In this document: in pieces, positions 1 through 6,139 of the stretch
How the letters are laid out: each line of letters starts with the position of its first letter
Numbering within the stretch: the stretch's first letter is position 1
Assembly (NCBI GenBank): GCA_946482385.1
Contig: CAMLRI010000036.1
Coordinates: 1-10,074, forward strand
DNA: 10,074 bases
Reading direction: 5' to 3'
DNA from: an uncultured Cellvibrio sp.
GTDB lineage: Bacteria; Pseudomonadota; Gammaproteobacteria; Pseudomonadales; Cellvibrionaceae
Translations under genes and position numbers: made by a program
The notes under the pieces: model-generated
The model's input: only the letters and a program-made list of their open reading frames with translations
Database searches by the model: none
Told to the model about the DNA's origin: nothing

Positions 1-1380
1 GTGTTTATCGCCATCAATGTCACGGTAGAGTTGGCCATTATTAATGCGCTATCCAGTTTTTTTGCCTTTAGTTTTTTCTTTGCCGAACCCTATCGCTCCA
101 TCATTATTCATCACGATGAAGACCTGCTCACTATTCTGCTATTTTTGGTGACCTCTGTATTAGTCGGCTATATGACGACGCGCCATAAAAATACCATCCA
201 AAAAATTCGTATTCGCGAACTAATGACCGATATAGAACTGGAGCTGCTGGAAAAGCTGCCCAAAGCCTTGAACACCGAAGATGTGATCCAGGCGTTGCGC
301 GAAGCAATTATGCCCTGGCGCGAGCAGTGTGTACTGATTATCCCGAATGAAAACTGGGCAACCCACCCTATTATTCGCCGCTTAAGCCACCAGAAAAAAA
401 CCGCATTGGATGAATTGCTGCTGCGCAAAACCAGCGATATCAGCAGCGAGGAAATCGCCACCCTGGAGCAAGAGGAAAACGTTTACCTGCTACACAACTC
501 GCGTCGCGTGGTTGGTTTGGTAAAAATTGCGATTCAGGAAATCAAACACCTGCCCAAGGACATCTTTGTGCTGCTGCTGCATCAGGTAAATATTTCCCTG
601 GAGCGCACCCGCCTGGCAGCGGAGCTGGAAAAAGAAAAAATTGCCAAAGAAAATGAATTATTGCGCTCTGCCCTGCTCTCTTCTGTGTCCCACGATTTTC
701 GCACCCCCTTAACCAGTATGATCGGCGCCACCTCCACGGTATTGGAGCTGGGCGAGCAGCTATCGCCACAACATGTAAAAGAGTTGCTGCAAACGGTTTT
801 GGATGAGGCGCAGCGATTAAACCGCTACACCCAAAACCTGTTGGATATGACCCGCCTGGGGTTTGGCCAACTGCGCCTGGAGCGCGCCTGGGTTACGATT
901 GAAGAGGTGTTAAGCGTTACCAAAAAACGCCTAAAACCCTTGCTTACTCATAATGAATTGCTGATGGATATAGCCCCACAGTTACCCTCGCTTTATGTGC
1001 ACTCGGCACTGCTGGAACAGGCCATTTTTAACGTAGTGGATAACGCCATTAAGTTTTCGCCAACCGGCGCCCCGGTACAGATCCATTGCTACCAGGTTGG
1101 CGAGCAAATACTCATTGATATTAGCGACCATGGCCCAGGCATACCCGAAGAGGAGCGAGAGCGGGTGTTCGAGCGCTTTCACACGGCCGAAAAAGGCGAC
1201 CGCCGCAAATCCGGTAGCGGTTTGGGTTTAACCATTTGCCGGGGGATGATTAACGCCCACGGCGGCAATGTTTCCATTATTGACAACCCCAGTGGCGCAC
1301 GCGGCTGCTGTGTGCGAATTAACCTGCCTATAGCAACGCCGGGGCTAACCCCTACACTCCCCCCTAGCGACAACCCTTAA
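1..1380 (+). CDS. kdpD: Sensor histidine kinase KdpD, C-terminal part (5' end outside window)
   Basis: This is the C-terminal half of the sensor kinase that responds to potassium limitation or ionic stress and phosphorylates KdpE to induce the high-affinity K+ ATPase KdpFABC. Numbering from the first codon in the window, residues 1-60 hold two hydrophobic segments matching the end of the KdpD four-helix membrane domain. Residues about 90-200 form a GAF-like linker. The kinase core then follows: H-box SHDFRTP with phospho-acceptor His231, N-box Asn348 (VVDNAIKF), G1 motif DHGPGIP (Asp376-Pro382) and G2 motif GSGLGL (405-410). Full KdpD is about 890 residues, and the N-terminal KdpD/Usp cytoplasmic domains are absent here. 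The reading frame is open to base 1, so the GTG there is most likely an internal valine. Followed by kdpE on the same strand after 108 bases. The family call is firm; the K+ role is inferred from the family. Confidence 0.93.
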   Translation: MFIAINVTVELAIINALSSFFAFSFFFAEPYRSIIIHHDEDLLTILLFLVTSVLVGYMTTRHKNTIQKIRIRELMTDIELELLEKLPKALNTEDVIQALREAIMPWREQCVLIIPNENWATHPIIRRLSHQKKTALDELLLRKTSDISSEEIATLEQEENVYLLHNSRRVVGLVKIAIQEIKHLPKDIFVLLLHQVNISLERTRLAAELEKEKIAKENELLRSALLSSVSHDFRTPLTSMIGATSTVLELGEQLSPQHVKELLQTVLDEAQRLNRYTQNLLDMTRLGFGQLRLERAWVTIEEVLSVTKKRLKPLLTHNELLMDIAPQLPSLYVHSALLEQAIFNVVDNAIKFSPTGAPVQIHCYQVGEQILIDISDHGPGIPEEERERVFERFHTAEKGDRRKSGSGLGLTICRGMINAHGGNVSIIDNPSGARGCCVRINLPIATPGLTPTLPPSDNP

Positions 1381-1488
1381 AATTTAACAGCTTATTACCG
1401 CGGCCCCGGTGGCCAAACTGCTAGACTGCTGCGCATCCGTTAAACACTTATTCCTGCAACCGGCAAACCACAGCCTCGAGAAACCTAC

Positions 1489-2178
1489 ATGTACAAAATC
1501 CTGATTATCGATGATGAGCCACAAATTCGTCGTTTTTTACATATTGGTTTAAGTGCCCAAGGCTATAGCGTTAGCGAGGCCGATAATGGCCGCCAGGGGC
1601 TGGCCAGCGCTGCCGATAACCCGCCAGATTTAATTATTCTCGACCTGGGTTTACCCGACCTGGATGGTATGGTGGTGCTGAAAAAGCTGCGCGATTTTTA
1701 CCACTCGCCGATTATTATTTTGTCGGTGCGCAACCGCGAAACGGAAATTGTGCAAGCGCTGGATACAGGCGCCAATGATTATGTGGTTAAGCCTTTTGGT
1801 ATTCAGGAGTTAATGGCACGGATTCGCGGCCTGATTAAAGCATTCGGCCCCAGCGTGGAATCGGTGCGTGAGTTTTCCGACGAACGTTTAAGTATTGATT
1901 TGCAGGAGCGCAAGCTCACTGTGGATGGCGAAGTAGTTAAGCTATCGCGCAAGGAATTTGAATTGCTCAAACGCTTGATTAATAACGCCGGGCGATTAGT
2001 CACCCAACAGCAGTTACTGCGCGAAATTTGGGGTGGCACCCACGTGGAAGATACCCATTACCTGCGAATTTTCATCGGCCGCTTGCGCACCAAGCTGGGG
2101 GACGACCCATCCAACCCCCGCTATATAGAAACCGAGCCGGGTGTGGGCTACCGCTTTTTACCCACCCTGGGAGATTAA
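1489..2178 (+). CDS. kdpE: Response regulator KdpE, OmpR family
   Basis: A 229-residue transcription factor, partner of the upstream KdpD, expected to activate kdpFABC when phosphorylated. The receiver domain (about 1-115) has the acidic pair Asp8-Asp9, phospho-acceptor Asp52 in the motif LDLGLPDLDG, Ser79 at the switch position and conserved Lys101 (KPF). Residues about 128-227 form an OmpR/PhoB winged-helix DNA-binding domain, with LSRKEFELL and the typical C-terminal GVGYRF hairpin. Its length is close to that of E. coli KdpE (225). The ATG start places the receiver domain at the usual distance from the N-terminus; the ribosome site ahead of it is weak (GAGAAA). The 108-base spacer after kdpD is longer than the overlap or near-overlap common in kdpDE operons, so a separate promoter cannot be excluded, although I see no convincing one. 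It ends at a hairpin shared with the convergent gene. Confidence 0.94.
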   Translation: MYKILIIDDEPQIRRFLHIGLSAQGYSVSEADNGRQGLASAADNPPDLIILDLGLPDLDGMVVLKKLRDFYHSPIIILSVRNRETEIVQALDTGANDYVVKPFGIQELMARIRGLIKAFGPSVESVREFSDERLSIDLQERKLTVDGEVVKLSRKEFELLKRLINNAGRLVTQQQLLREIWGGTHVEDTHYLRIFIGRLRTKLGDDPSNPRYIETEPGVGYRFLPTLGD

Positions 2179-2206
2179 CTGCCCGCTAGCCGGCGGCTAG
2201 CGGCAG
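2179..2206. terminator. Hairpin between convergent kdpE and beta-helix gene
   Basis: Immediately after the kdpE stop codon lies an inverted repeat with arms CTGCC(C)GCTAGCC and GGCTAGCGGCAG. That gives a 12-bp GC-rich stem with one bulged C and a three-base loop. The last codons and stop of the minus-strand beta-helix gene (ending at 2197) lie inside the right arm. The placement fits a bidirectional terminator for two convergent genes. Neither side has a run of T residues, so classical intrinsic termination would be weak; it may instead protect mRNA 3' ends. Confidence 0.5.
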
Positions 2207-3198
2207 ATAACACCCAGGTTCTCCACCAGGCCGGAGTGGGCCTCGCTATAGCAGCCGCCTTTGTTGCCCACAAACTGCGCGGCCACCATCATATTGTTGA
2301 TGCAGGATGCATCGTTCACCAACACACCTAATCCACCCGAACCAGCAACTAGCAGGCTGCTAAAAGTATTGCCCGTGGCCGCCTTGCTCGGATCTGTATC
2401 TACCTGTGCGATATAAATGCCGTGTTCGGCACTGTTGCGGATATGGATATTGGTAAAGGAATTGTCGAGGGAATCGCGCATAAAAATGCCAACACTTTTA
2501 GTGCCGGTGATGGTTACATCAAAAAATTTATTGTTGTTGAATTGGATATCGGTAGAGATGCCTGCCGCCAGGTTGTCGTAAAGGGTAATACCAGTAAAAG
2601 TGCTGTCTTCGGTTTCGTAACCGGCCAGGCCATCGAACTGGTTGTCGTAGGCGATAAAATCGCGGATCAATAAATTGCGGCTGCCCAATTCCGTTACCAG
2701 GCCACCGGAAGTGGCGCCGTGCACAGTGACTGATTCAACCTTGCACATATCGCAGCGGCGAATAGAAATACCGTTATTGCGCAGCGGAAATGCCTCGCTA
2801 CAGGGGCCGCCCATGCATTCGGATTGCTGGTTGCGCCGATTGCCGTCGATCATTAAATCTTTAATTTCCACATGGCGCACGGTGCGGCGGGGAATGGCTT
2901 CGTCGCCGCCCATAATAATCACCGGAGCATTGGCTTTATCGGCCAGTCGCAGCAGCGTGGCTGGGCCATCGCCGTAGATTTTGACTTTGTCTTTATTGAT
3001 GACGATGGGCTTGGTGCACACATAAATGCCGGCGGGAATTCGCACCACCCCACCCTCTGCGCCTATTTGCTGGATGGCTTGCTGGATAGCGCTGCAGGAT
3101 TTTTCTTTCACCAGCGTCAGGGCATGGCTGATGGGGCAAAACAGGCTTAGGCAGATCGCTAATGCAATAAAGCAAACGCGGGGGGAGATCTTGTTCAT
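2197..3198 (-). CDS. Exported right-handed parallel beta-helix protein (pectate-lyase-3-like)
   Basis: A 333-residue exported protein of the right-handed parallel beta-helix class. Residues 1-26 are a signal peptide (basic start, hydrophobic core, SHA cleavage site). The segment at 36-60 (AIQQAIQQIGAEGGVVRIPA followed by GIYV) and GDGPATLLRL at 76-85 are typical of the N-terminal cap and first coil of pectate_lyase_3 proteins. From about 105 to 310, repeated short strands with Asn, Asp and Gly turns (DGN, NNG, YDNQFDG, YDNLAAG, FNNN) form successive coils. The mature part has nine cysteines (35, 61, 128, 133, 149, 152, 299, 316, 332), many for this fold, suggesting disulphides in the periplasm or outside the cell. 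Family members include polysaccharide lyases, epimerases and hydrolases; I cannot assign catalytic residues or a substrate. The start is supported by GGAGGG at 3202-3207. The 200 bases upstream of it (3199-3398) show no other clear feature. Confidence 0.8.
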   Translation of the reverse strand: MNKISPRVCFIALAICLSLFCPISHALTLVKEKSCSAIQQAIQQIGAEGGVVRIPAGIYVCTKPIVINKDKVKIYGDGPATLLRLADKANAPVIIMGGDEAIPRRTVRHVEIKDLMIDGNRRNQQSECMGGPCSEAFPLRNNGISIRRCDMCKVESVTVHGATSGGLVTELGSRNLLIRDFIAYDNQFDGLAGYETEDSTFTGITLYDNLAAGISTDIQFNNNKFFDVTITGTKSVGIFMRDSLDNSFTNIHIRNSAEHGIYIAQVDTDPSKAATGNTFSSLLVAGSGGLGVLVNDASCINNMMVAAQFVGNKGGCYSEAHSGLVENLGVICR

Positions 3199-3398
3199 AT
3201 GCCCTCCAGACTAACGGCGTCTTTCCCTAAGACTAGTCAGTTTCAGTGGGGCTTGGCGCCAATATCACCAAAAAATCTAATATTCAGTGGCGCTAAACAG
3301 GATGGCGATATACGCCCGGTTTTGCAGCGCGGGGTAGCGCTTGCTGCCAATAGCTAACCCGCACAAGAAGGGAATGGTTTTGTGGTTAGTTGGGATGG

Positions 3399-3767
3399 TT
3401 ATTGTGGCTTGGCGGGCATTAGGGGGGTGCAGTTTTTAATGGCCACTTCGCCTTCCAGCAAATTACCTTTGGAGTATTCGCGGAAGTAGCAAATATTTTT
3501 TTCTGGATCGTAGTTTTGAATCCAGAGGTTGTCGTCCTTCCAGGTGGCCTGCATATGCATTTCGCCTTTGGGCACGGTAATGCTCATTACCCCACCCAGG
3601 TGCTTCACAAAATACTGCTCGTAATGGAACAGGTACATCCCCCAGCCAATCACCAGCAATACCAGGGCGGCAATAAAGCCCACCTTGGGTTTGTAAAAAC
3701 GGCCTATGCCCCAGAATACAAACAGGCAGACCGCAATAACCACAATCCAGTAGAGATAGGTAATCAT
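3399..3767 (-). CDS. Small two-helix inner-membrane protein, unknown function
   Basis: I do not recognise a family. The 122-residue product has two hydrophobic segments, about 4-21 and 29-47, joined by a short basic loop (RFYKPK). A polar domain of about 75 residues follows, containing two cysteines (93 and 113), several aromatic residues and His/Met-containing stretches (FHYEQY, GEMHMQ). With a helical hairpin the N- and C-termini would lie on the same side of the membrane; the basic loop would favour that loop being cytoplasmic and the tail periplasmic, where the two cysteines could pair. An AAAGGAG ribosome site nine bases before the ATG supports translation and the start. It begins 50 bases after the cyclophilin gene on the same strand, so the two may be co-transcribed, but no functional link is evident. 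Confidence 0.72.
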   Translation of the reverse strand: MITYLYWIVVIAVCLFVFWGIGRFYKPKVGFIAALVLLVIGWGMYLFHYEQYFVKHLGGVMSITVPKGEMHMQATWKDDNLWIQNYDPEKNICYFREYSKGNLLEGEVAIKNCTPLMPAKPQ

Positions 3768-3817
3768 GCCGGGAGACTCCTTTGCATCAATACATCATTA
3801 AGGTGATTAACCCTTGG

Positions 3818-4615
3818 TTAGCACCAGCGCTTACGCGCTAGCACTAACAGCGACAATAACGACAGCAGCCAGAGTGAGCTATTGCCACTGCTGCCACCGC
3901 CCTTGCCAGCCAGGGTGTTTTTGGTGGGGTTCAGTGTCGCGGCTGTATCTGTATTGGCATCCAGCACCACTATGTTGGTGACTATGACAAAGTTATCGCC
4001 ATCGGGAGTGACTTTGTTTTGGTTATCTTGTGCGGTGTAGTTGCGCAGCGGCAACTCTTGAAAAACTCCGCCCATGTTAAAACGGTCCACTTCAGCTATG
4101 GCATCCACCACATCCATACCGTTGCCGATTACTTGGCCAAATACGGTGAAACCACCGTTGTTATCATCCAGTGCTTCTGAATTGTCTTCGGTATTGATAA
4201 ACCACTGGTTGGTCGCGGTGTTGGGGCCGCTGGCGGTTTTGGCCATGGCCAGGGTGCCGCGCACATTGGAATAAACTGGTTGGTTGGTGATTTTATCGGC
4301 GCTTTTCACGGTGTTCAGGGGAAGGCTACCGTCATAGCTGTAACCGCCACCTTGCACCACAAAGTCATCCACGGTGCGGTGAATAATGGTATTGGCGTAG
4401 TTGCCATAGCCCTCGGCACCTTCCACGTATTTTAAAAAGTTTTCTACCGTGGCCTTGGTGGCGGGGTCATGGTCGAACAGGTTGACTTCGAAATTACCCA
4501 TCACTGTTTGGAATTGCACAATGGTGGCATTGGCTTGGGTGCCAAACAACACACCAGCGAACAGGCCGGCTAGTGCAAGCGACTTTTTCAGGGATGGAAC
4601 AAGGTGCAACTTCAT
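3818..4615 (-). CDS. Secreted cyclophilin-type peptidyl-prolyl cis-trans isomerase with GlyGly-CTERM tail
   Basis: A 265-residue enzyme expected to catalyse cis-trans isomerisation of X-Pro bonds in exported proteins. Residues 1-30 are a signal peptide with cleavage motif ANA before Thr31. The cyclophilin domain spans about 32-218, with VMGNFEVNLF, NFLKYV, catalytic-type Arg80 in IIHRTVDDFVVQGGG, the substrate-site region TNQWFINTEDN (135-145) and FTVFGQVIGNGMDVVDAI. These align well with PpiA-type periplasmic cyclophilins. Unlike PpiA it carries a C-terminal extension: a Thr/Asn-rich linker, GGGSSGNSS (239-247), a hydrophobic helix and a basic end (ARKRWC). This is the layout of a GlyGly-CTERM sorting signal handled by rhombosortase. 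The start gives a good signal peptide; the nearest ribosome-like site (GAGG, 4627-4630) is 11 bases away, rather long. A role in folding secreted enzymes is inferred. Confidence 0.92.
   Translation of the reverse strand: MKLHLVPSLKKSLALAGLFAGVLFGTQANATIVQFQTVMGNFEVNLFDHDPATKATVENFLKYVEGAEGYGNYANTIIHRTVDDFVVQGGGYSYDGSLPLNTVKSADKITNQPVYSNVRGTLAMAKTASGPNTATNQWFINTEDNSEALDDNNGGFTVFGQVIGNGMDVVDAIAEVDRFNMGGVFQELPLRNYTAQDNQNKVTPDGDNFVIVTNIVVLDANTDTAATLNPTKNTLAGKGGGSSGNSSLWLLSLLSLLVLARKRWC
3821..3901 (-). other. GlyGly-CTERM sorting signal encoded at the end of the cyclophilin gene
   Basis: These codons cover residues 239-265 of the isomerase: a Gly/Ser-rich stretch (GGGSSGNSS), a Leu-rich membrane-length helix (LWLLSLLSLLVLA) and a basic cluster (RKRWC). 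This three-part arrangement defines GlyGly-CTERM tails, which the intramembrane protease rhombosortase recognises in Vibrio and related gammaproteobacteria for surface or type II secretion-linked maturation. The rhombosortase gene is not in this window. A plain C-terminal membrane anchor is the alternative reading. Confidence 0.75.
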
Positions 4616-4656
4616 TATCGTAATAACCTCTGTTGGGCAATGTATGGGGCGCTAGC

Positions 4657-4673
4657 AAAACCGCAGGCTGCGG
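4657..4673 (-). terminator. Weak terminator-like hairpin between HPP and cyclophilin genes
   Basis: Read on the minus strand, CCGCAG-C-CTGCGG is followed directly by TTTT, 60-odd bases beyond the stop of the HPP-family gene and about 40 bases before the cyclophilin start. The stem is short, and a realistic loop leaves only four pairs, so termination would be inefficient. It could equally be a leader hairpin of the cyclophilin mRNA. Confidence 0.25.
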
Positions 4674-4732
4674 CATCTTAGCCTAATCCCGGTTATCTCT
4701 GTACCGCCAAGCTGTAGGAATTTGTAACTTGG

Positions 4733-5707
4733 TTAGTCGTTAATCAACTTGTGCCAATGGCCATTGGCCTGGGGCTGCACTTCGTAACGTGCCCACAGGC
4801 GAAATTCACTGCGCAGGCAAATACCCGTGGCATAGGCGCCATCGCCGGCAACCACTTTGTAAATCACCTGGTCTTTGTTGGCGGGCTGGTTGTCGGCGGC
4901 GTCTATGACTTGGCGCACACTCCACAAGTTCCCCAGTTTGCCATTGCTGTAGTAGTGCCCAGCTTGTATCTGCTCCGGGTGGGTGATGTTTTTTTCCGCG
5001 TGCTGTTTGGCCAATTCCAGTAATTGGGTGAGGTGGTCATGGCTGATATCCACATAGGAATCCAATTCCTTCATGGCGGCCGAAAAATCCTCCTGGGTCA
5101 GCTCAAACTGACGTTGGGATGCCTGGGTGGGCTTGGCCAGGTTGCGGCGGGTTAAGTGCGCCGGGTAGCGGCGCCAGGGAAAGAGCGCATTAAAAGCCAG
5201 GGCCATCAGCAGGATACTGAGTACATTCACCAAAATCGGCATCAGCAGGTAAAAGTATTCCAGCCGGTAGATCTCGGCACCGCCGATCACCGCGGCCAGG
5301 GCCGTGGCGCCGCCGGGGGGATGGATGCAGCGGGCGTAGTGCATGGCGCCCACCGCCAAACCCACTGCCAGGGCCGGCGTCCAGCTTTGATCGGGAAACA
5401 CTTGCTGGCAGCTGACACCGACAAAGGCCGAGATCAAATGCCCACCCAGCACCGCCCAGGGTTGGGATAAAGCCCCCTGGGGCACGGCAAACAGCAACAC
5501 CGCCGTGGCGCCCATGGAGGTGACCATAATGAGCGTACCAGCGGTGTGCATAAAGCCCTGGGGAAAACACCAGCGGGTGCCCCAATAAACCGCCAGTATG
5601 CCCAGCAGGGCTCCCAGGGTAGATACCCATTTTTCCAAGTGGCTGGTGGTATTGCGCTCTATCCCCAGCAAGGCCCGGGTTTCATGTAACCAGTGTTTTA
5701 ACGACAT
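4733..5707 (-). CDS. HPP-family integral membrane protein with soluble C-terminal domain
   Basis: A 324-residue inner-membrane protein of the HPP family, named for the motif seen here as His129-Pro130-Pro131 in CIHPPGGATALAAVIGG. Other family hallmarks are SMGATAVLLFAVPQGALSQP (64-83), followed by the WAVLGGHLISAFVG stretch. Hydrophobic segments lie at about 29-46, 55-77, 84-100, 110-124 and 152-174. Residues about 195-324 form a soluble domain, probably cytoplasmic, beginning FELTQEDFSAAMKELDSYVD. It does not look like the paired CBS domains found in some relatives, and I cannot name it. A plant chloroplast and a cyanobacterial HPP protein have been linked to nitrite transport; for bacterial homologues like this the substrate is unproven. 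The start has a modest AGGG site (5716-5719). It is divergent from the copper operon, and an FNR/Anr-like site lies just upstream. Family call firm, function tentative. Confidence 0.87.
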   Translation of the reverse strand: MSLKHWLHETRALLGIERNTTSHLEKWVSTLGALLGILAVYWGTRWCFPQGFMHTAGTLIMVTSMGATAVLLFAVPQGALSQPWAVLGGHLISAFVGVSCQQVFPDQSWTPALAVGLAVGAMHYARCIHPPGGATALAAVIGGAEIYRLEYFYLLMPILVNVLSILLMALAFNALFPWRRYPAHLTRRNLAKPTQASQRQFELTQEDFSAAMKELDSYVDISHDHLTQLLELAKQHAEKNITHPEQIQAGHYYSNGKLGNLWSVRQVIDAADNQPANKDQVIYKVVAGDGAYATGICLRSEFRLWARYEVQPQANGHWHKLIND

Positions 5708-5752
5708 AGGCTTAGCCCTGCACCATAAAAGGGCGTAATCCTAGTGGTTAGC

Positions 5753-5766
5753 TGGATCCAGATCAA
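5753..5766 (-). promoter_or_regulatory. Candidate FNR/Anr-type operator upstream of the HPP gene
   Basis: On the minus strand the sequence is TTGAT-CTGG-ATCCA, matching the FNR/Anr consensus TTGAT-N4-ATCAA at nine of ten defined bases. It ends 45 bases before the HPP start codon. A site centred at -41.5 would put the -10 hexamer near 5725-5730, where the minus strand reads TTTTAT (four of six matches to TATAAT). The implied transcript start would be very close to the ribosome site, which weakens the case. This is a pattern match only. Confidence 0.4.
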
Positions 5767-5844
5767 ACCGGGAAGCCTTTCCTTACGCAAAATAAACGCA
5801 GAGGGGATAAAAAGCGGCGATAAGTTTTTCCCGTCGATAAAGGA

Positions 5845-5875
5845 TTGACCTTGCCATGATGGCAAGGATTACTCT
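5845..5875 (+). promoter_or_regulatory. MerR/CueR-type promoter of the copper operon
   Basis: A -35 hexamer TTGACC (5845-5850) and a -10-like TACTCT (5870-5875) are separated by 19 bp, the long spacer typical of MerR-family targets. The spacer region carries a perfect inverted repeat, CCTTGCCAT-G-ATGGCAAGG (5849-5867), close in layout to CueR operators such as the one at E. coli copA. A start site near 5882 is expected, leaving a leader of roughly 40 bases before the CopZ-like gene. The cueR-like gene of the same operon is the obvious regulator, so Cu(I)-dependent activation by DNA distortion is inferred. Confidence 0.88.
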
Positions 5876-5920
5876 GGCTTCATTGGGCTAAACAGCCTCC
5901 ATCAACCAGGAGAAAATACT

Positions 5921-6139
5921 ATGTTGCGTTTTAATGTTCCCGCTATGACTTGTAATGGATGTGCACGAGCCGTTACCCAGGCCATCCAATCTGCCGATGC
6001 CAAGGCCAGGGTTAATGCTTTTCCTGCCATTCGCCGCCTAGATGTGGATAGCTCGCTTAGCGCCGCACAAATATTGTCTGCAATTGAGGAAGCCGGCTAC
6101 GGCAAGGGTATCGAGGAGGTGGCTTATGAACGCGAATAG
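5921..6139 (+). CDS. copZ: CopZ-like copper chaperone (single HMA domain)
   Basis: A 72-residue cytoplasmic heavy-metal-associated domain protein that should bind Cu(I) and pass it to the ATPase encoded next. The metal site is M9-T10-C11-N12-G13-C14 near the N-terminus, followed by the helix ARAVTQAIQ and the expected alternation of strands and helices (RRLDVDSS, then the helix [13 protein letters not shown]). Length is typical of CopZ/Atx1-type chaperones. AGGAG at 5908-5912, eight bases before the ATG, supports the start. It is the first gene after the CueR-type promoter, and its last 14 bases overlap the start of the ATPase gene, suggesting translational coupling. Specificity for copper rather than another soft metal is inferred from the operon partners. 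Confidence 0.9.
   Translation: MLRFNVPAMTCNGCARAVTQAIQSADAKARVNAFPAIRRLDVDSSLSAAQILSAIEEAGYGKGIEEVAYERE
6113..6120 (+). promoter_or_regulatory. Ribosome binding site fixing the copA start
   Basis: GAGGAGGT, a near-perfect Shine-Dalgarno sequence, lies five bases before the ATG at 6126 and inside the end of the CopZ-like gene. It selects this ATG over an in-frame ATG 84 bases upstream (6042), which has no comparable site and would add 28 residues unlike any HMA domain start. Confidence 0.85.

Noticed and set aside
1..3. GTG at base 1 as a true start of a short kinase
   Set aside because: The frame is open to the edge and the first residues fall in the middle of the KdpD membrane domain, so this is almost certainly an internal valine of a longer gene.
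2422..3150. Plus-strand open frames opposite the beta-helix gene
   Set aside because: They overlap a gene with a signal peptide, ribosome site and recognisable fold; the plus-strand products show no family features.
3252..3262. Palindrome CTTGGCGCCAA, repeated at 8959-8969
   Set aside because: Two copies of a short GC-rich palindrome, one intergenic and one inside the tolC-like coding region, are easily explained by chance.
3199..3398. Promoter or small RNA in the 200-base gap ahead of the beta-helix gene
   Set aside because: Only weak hexamer matches and no convincing hairpin with a T-run were found on either strand.
5190..5630. 146-residue minus-strand frame inside the HPP gene
   Set aside because: It is a Gly/His/Pro-rich out-of-frame reading of the HPP membrane region, without a domain of its own.
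6042..6125. Possible 28-residue N-terminal extension of the copper ATPase starting at an upstream ATG
   Set aside because: The stretch lies inside the CopZ-like gene in another frame, has no good ribosome site and resembles no HMA domain; the ATG at 6126 has GAGGAGGT five bases upstream.
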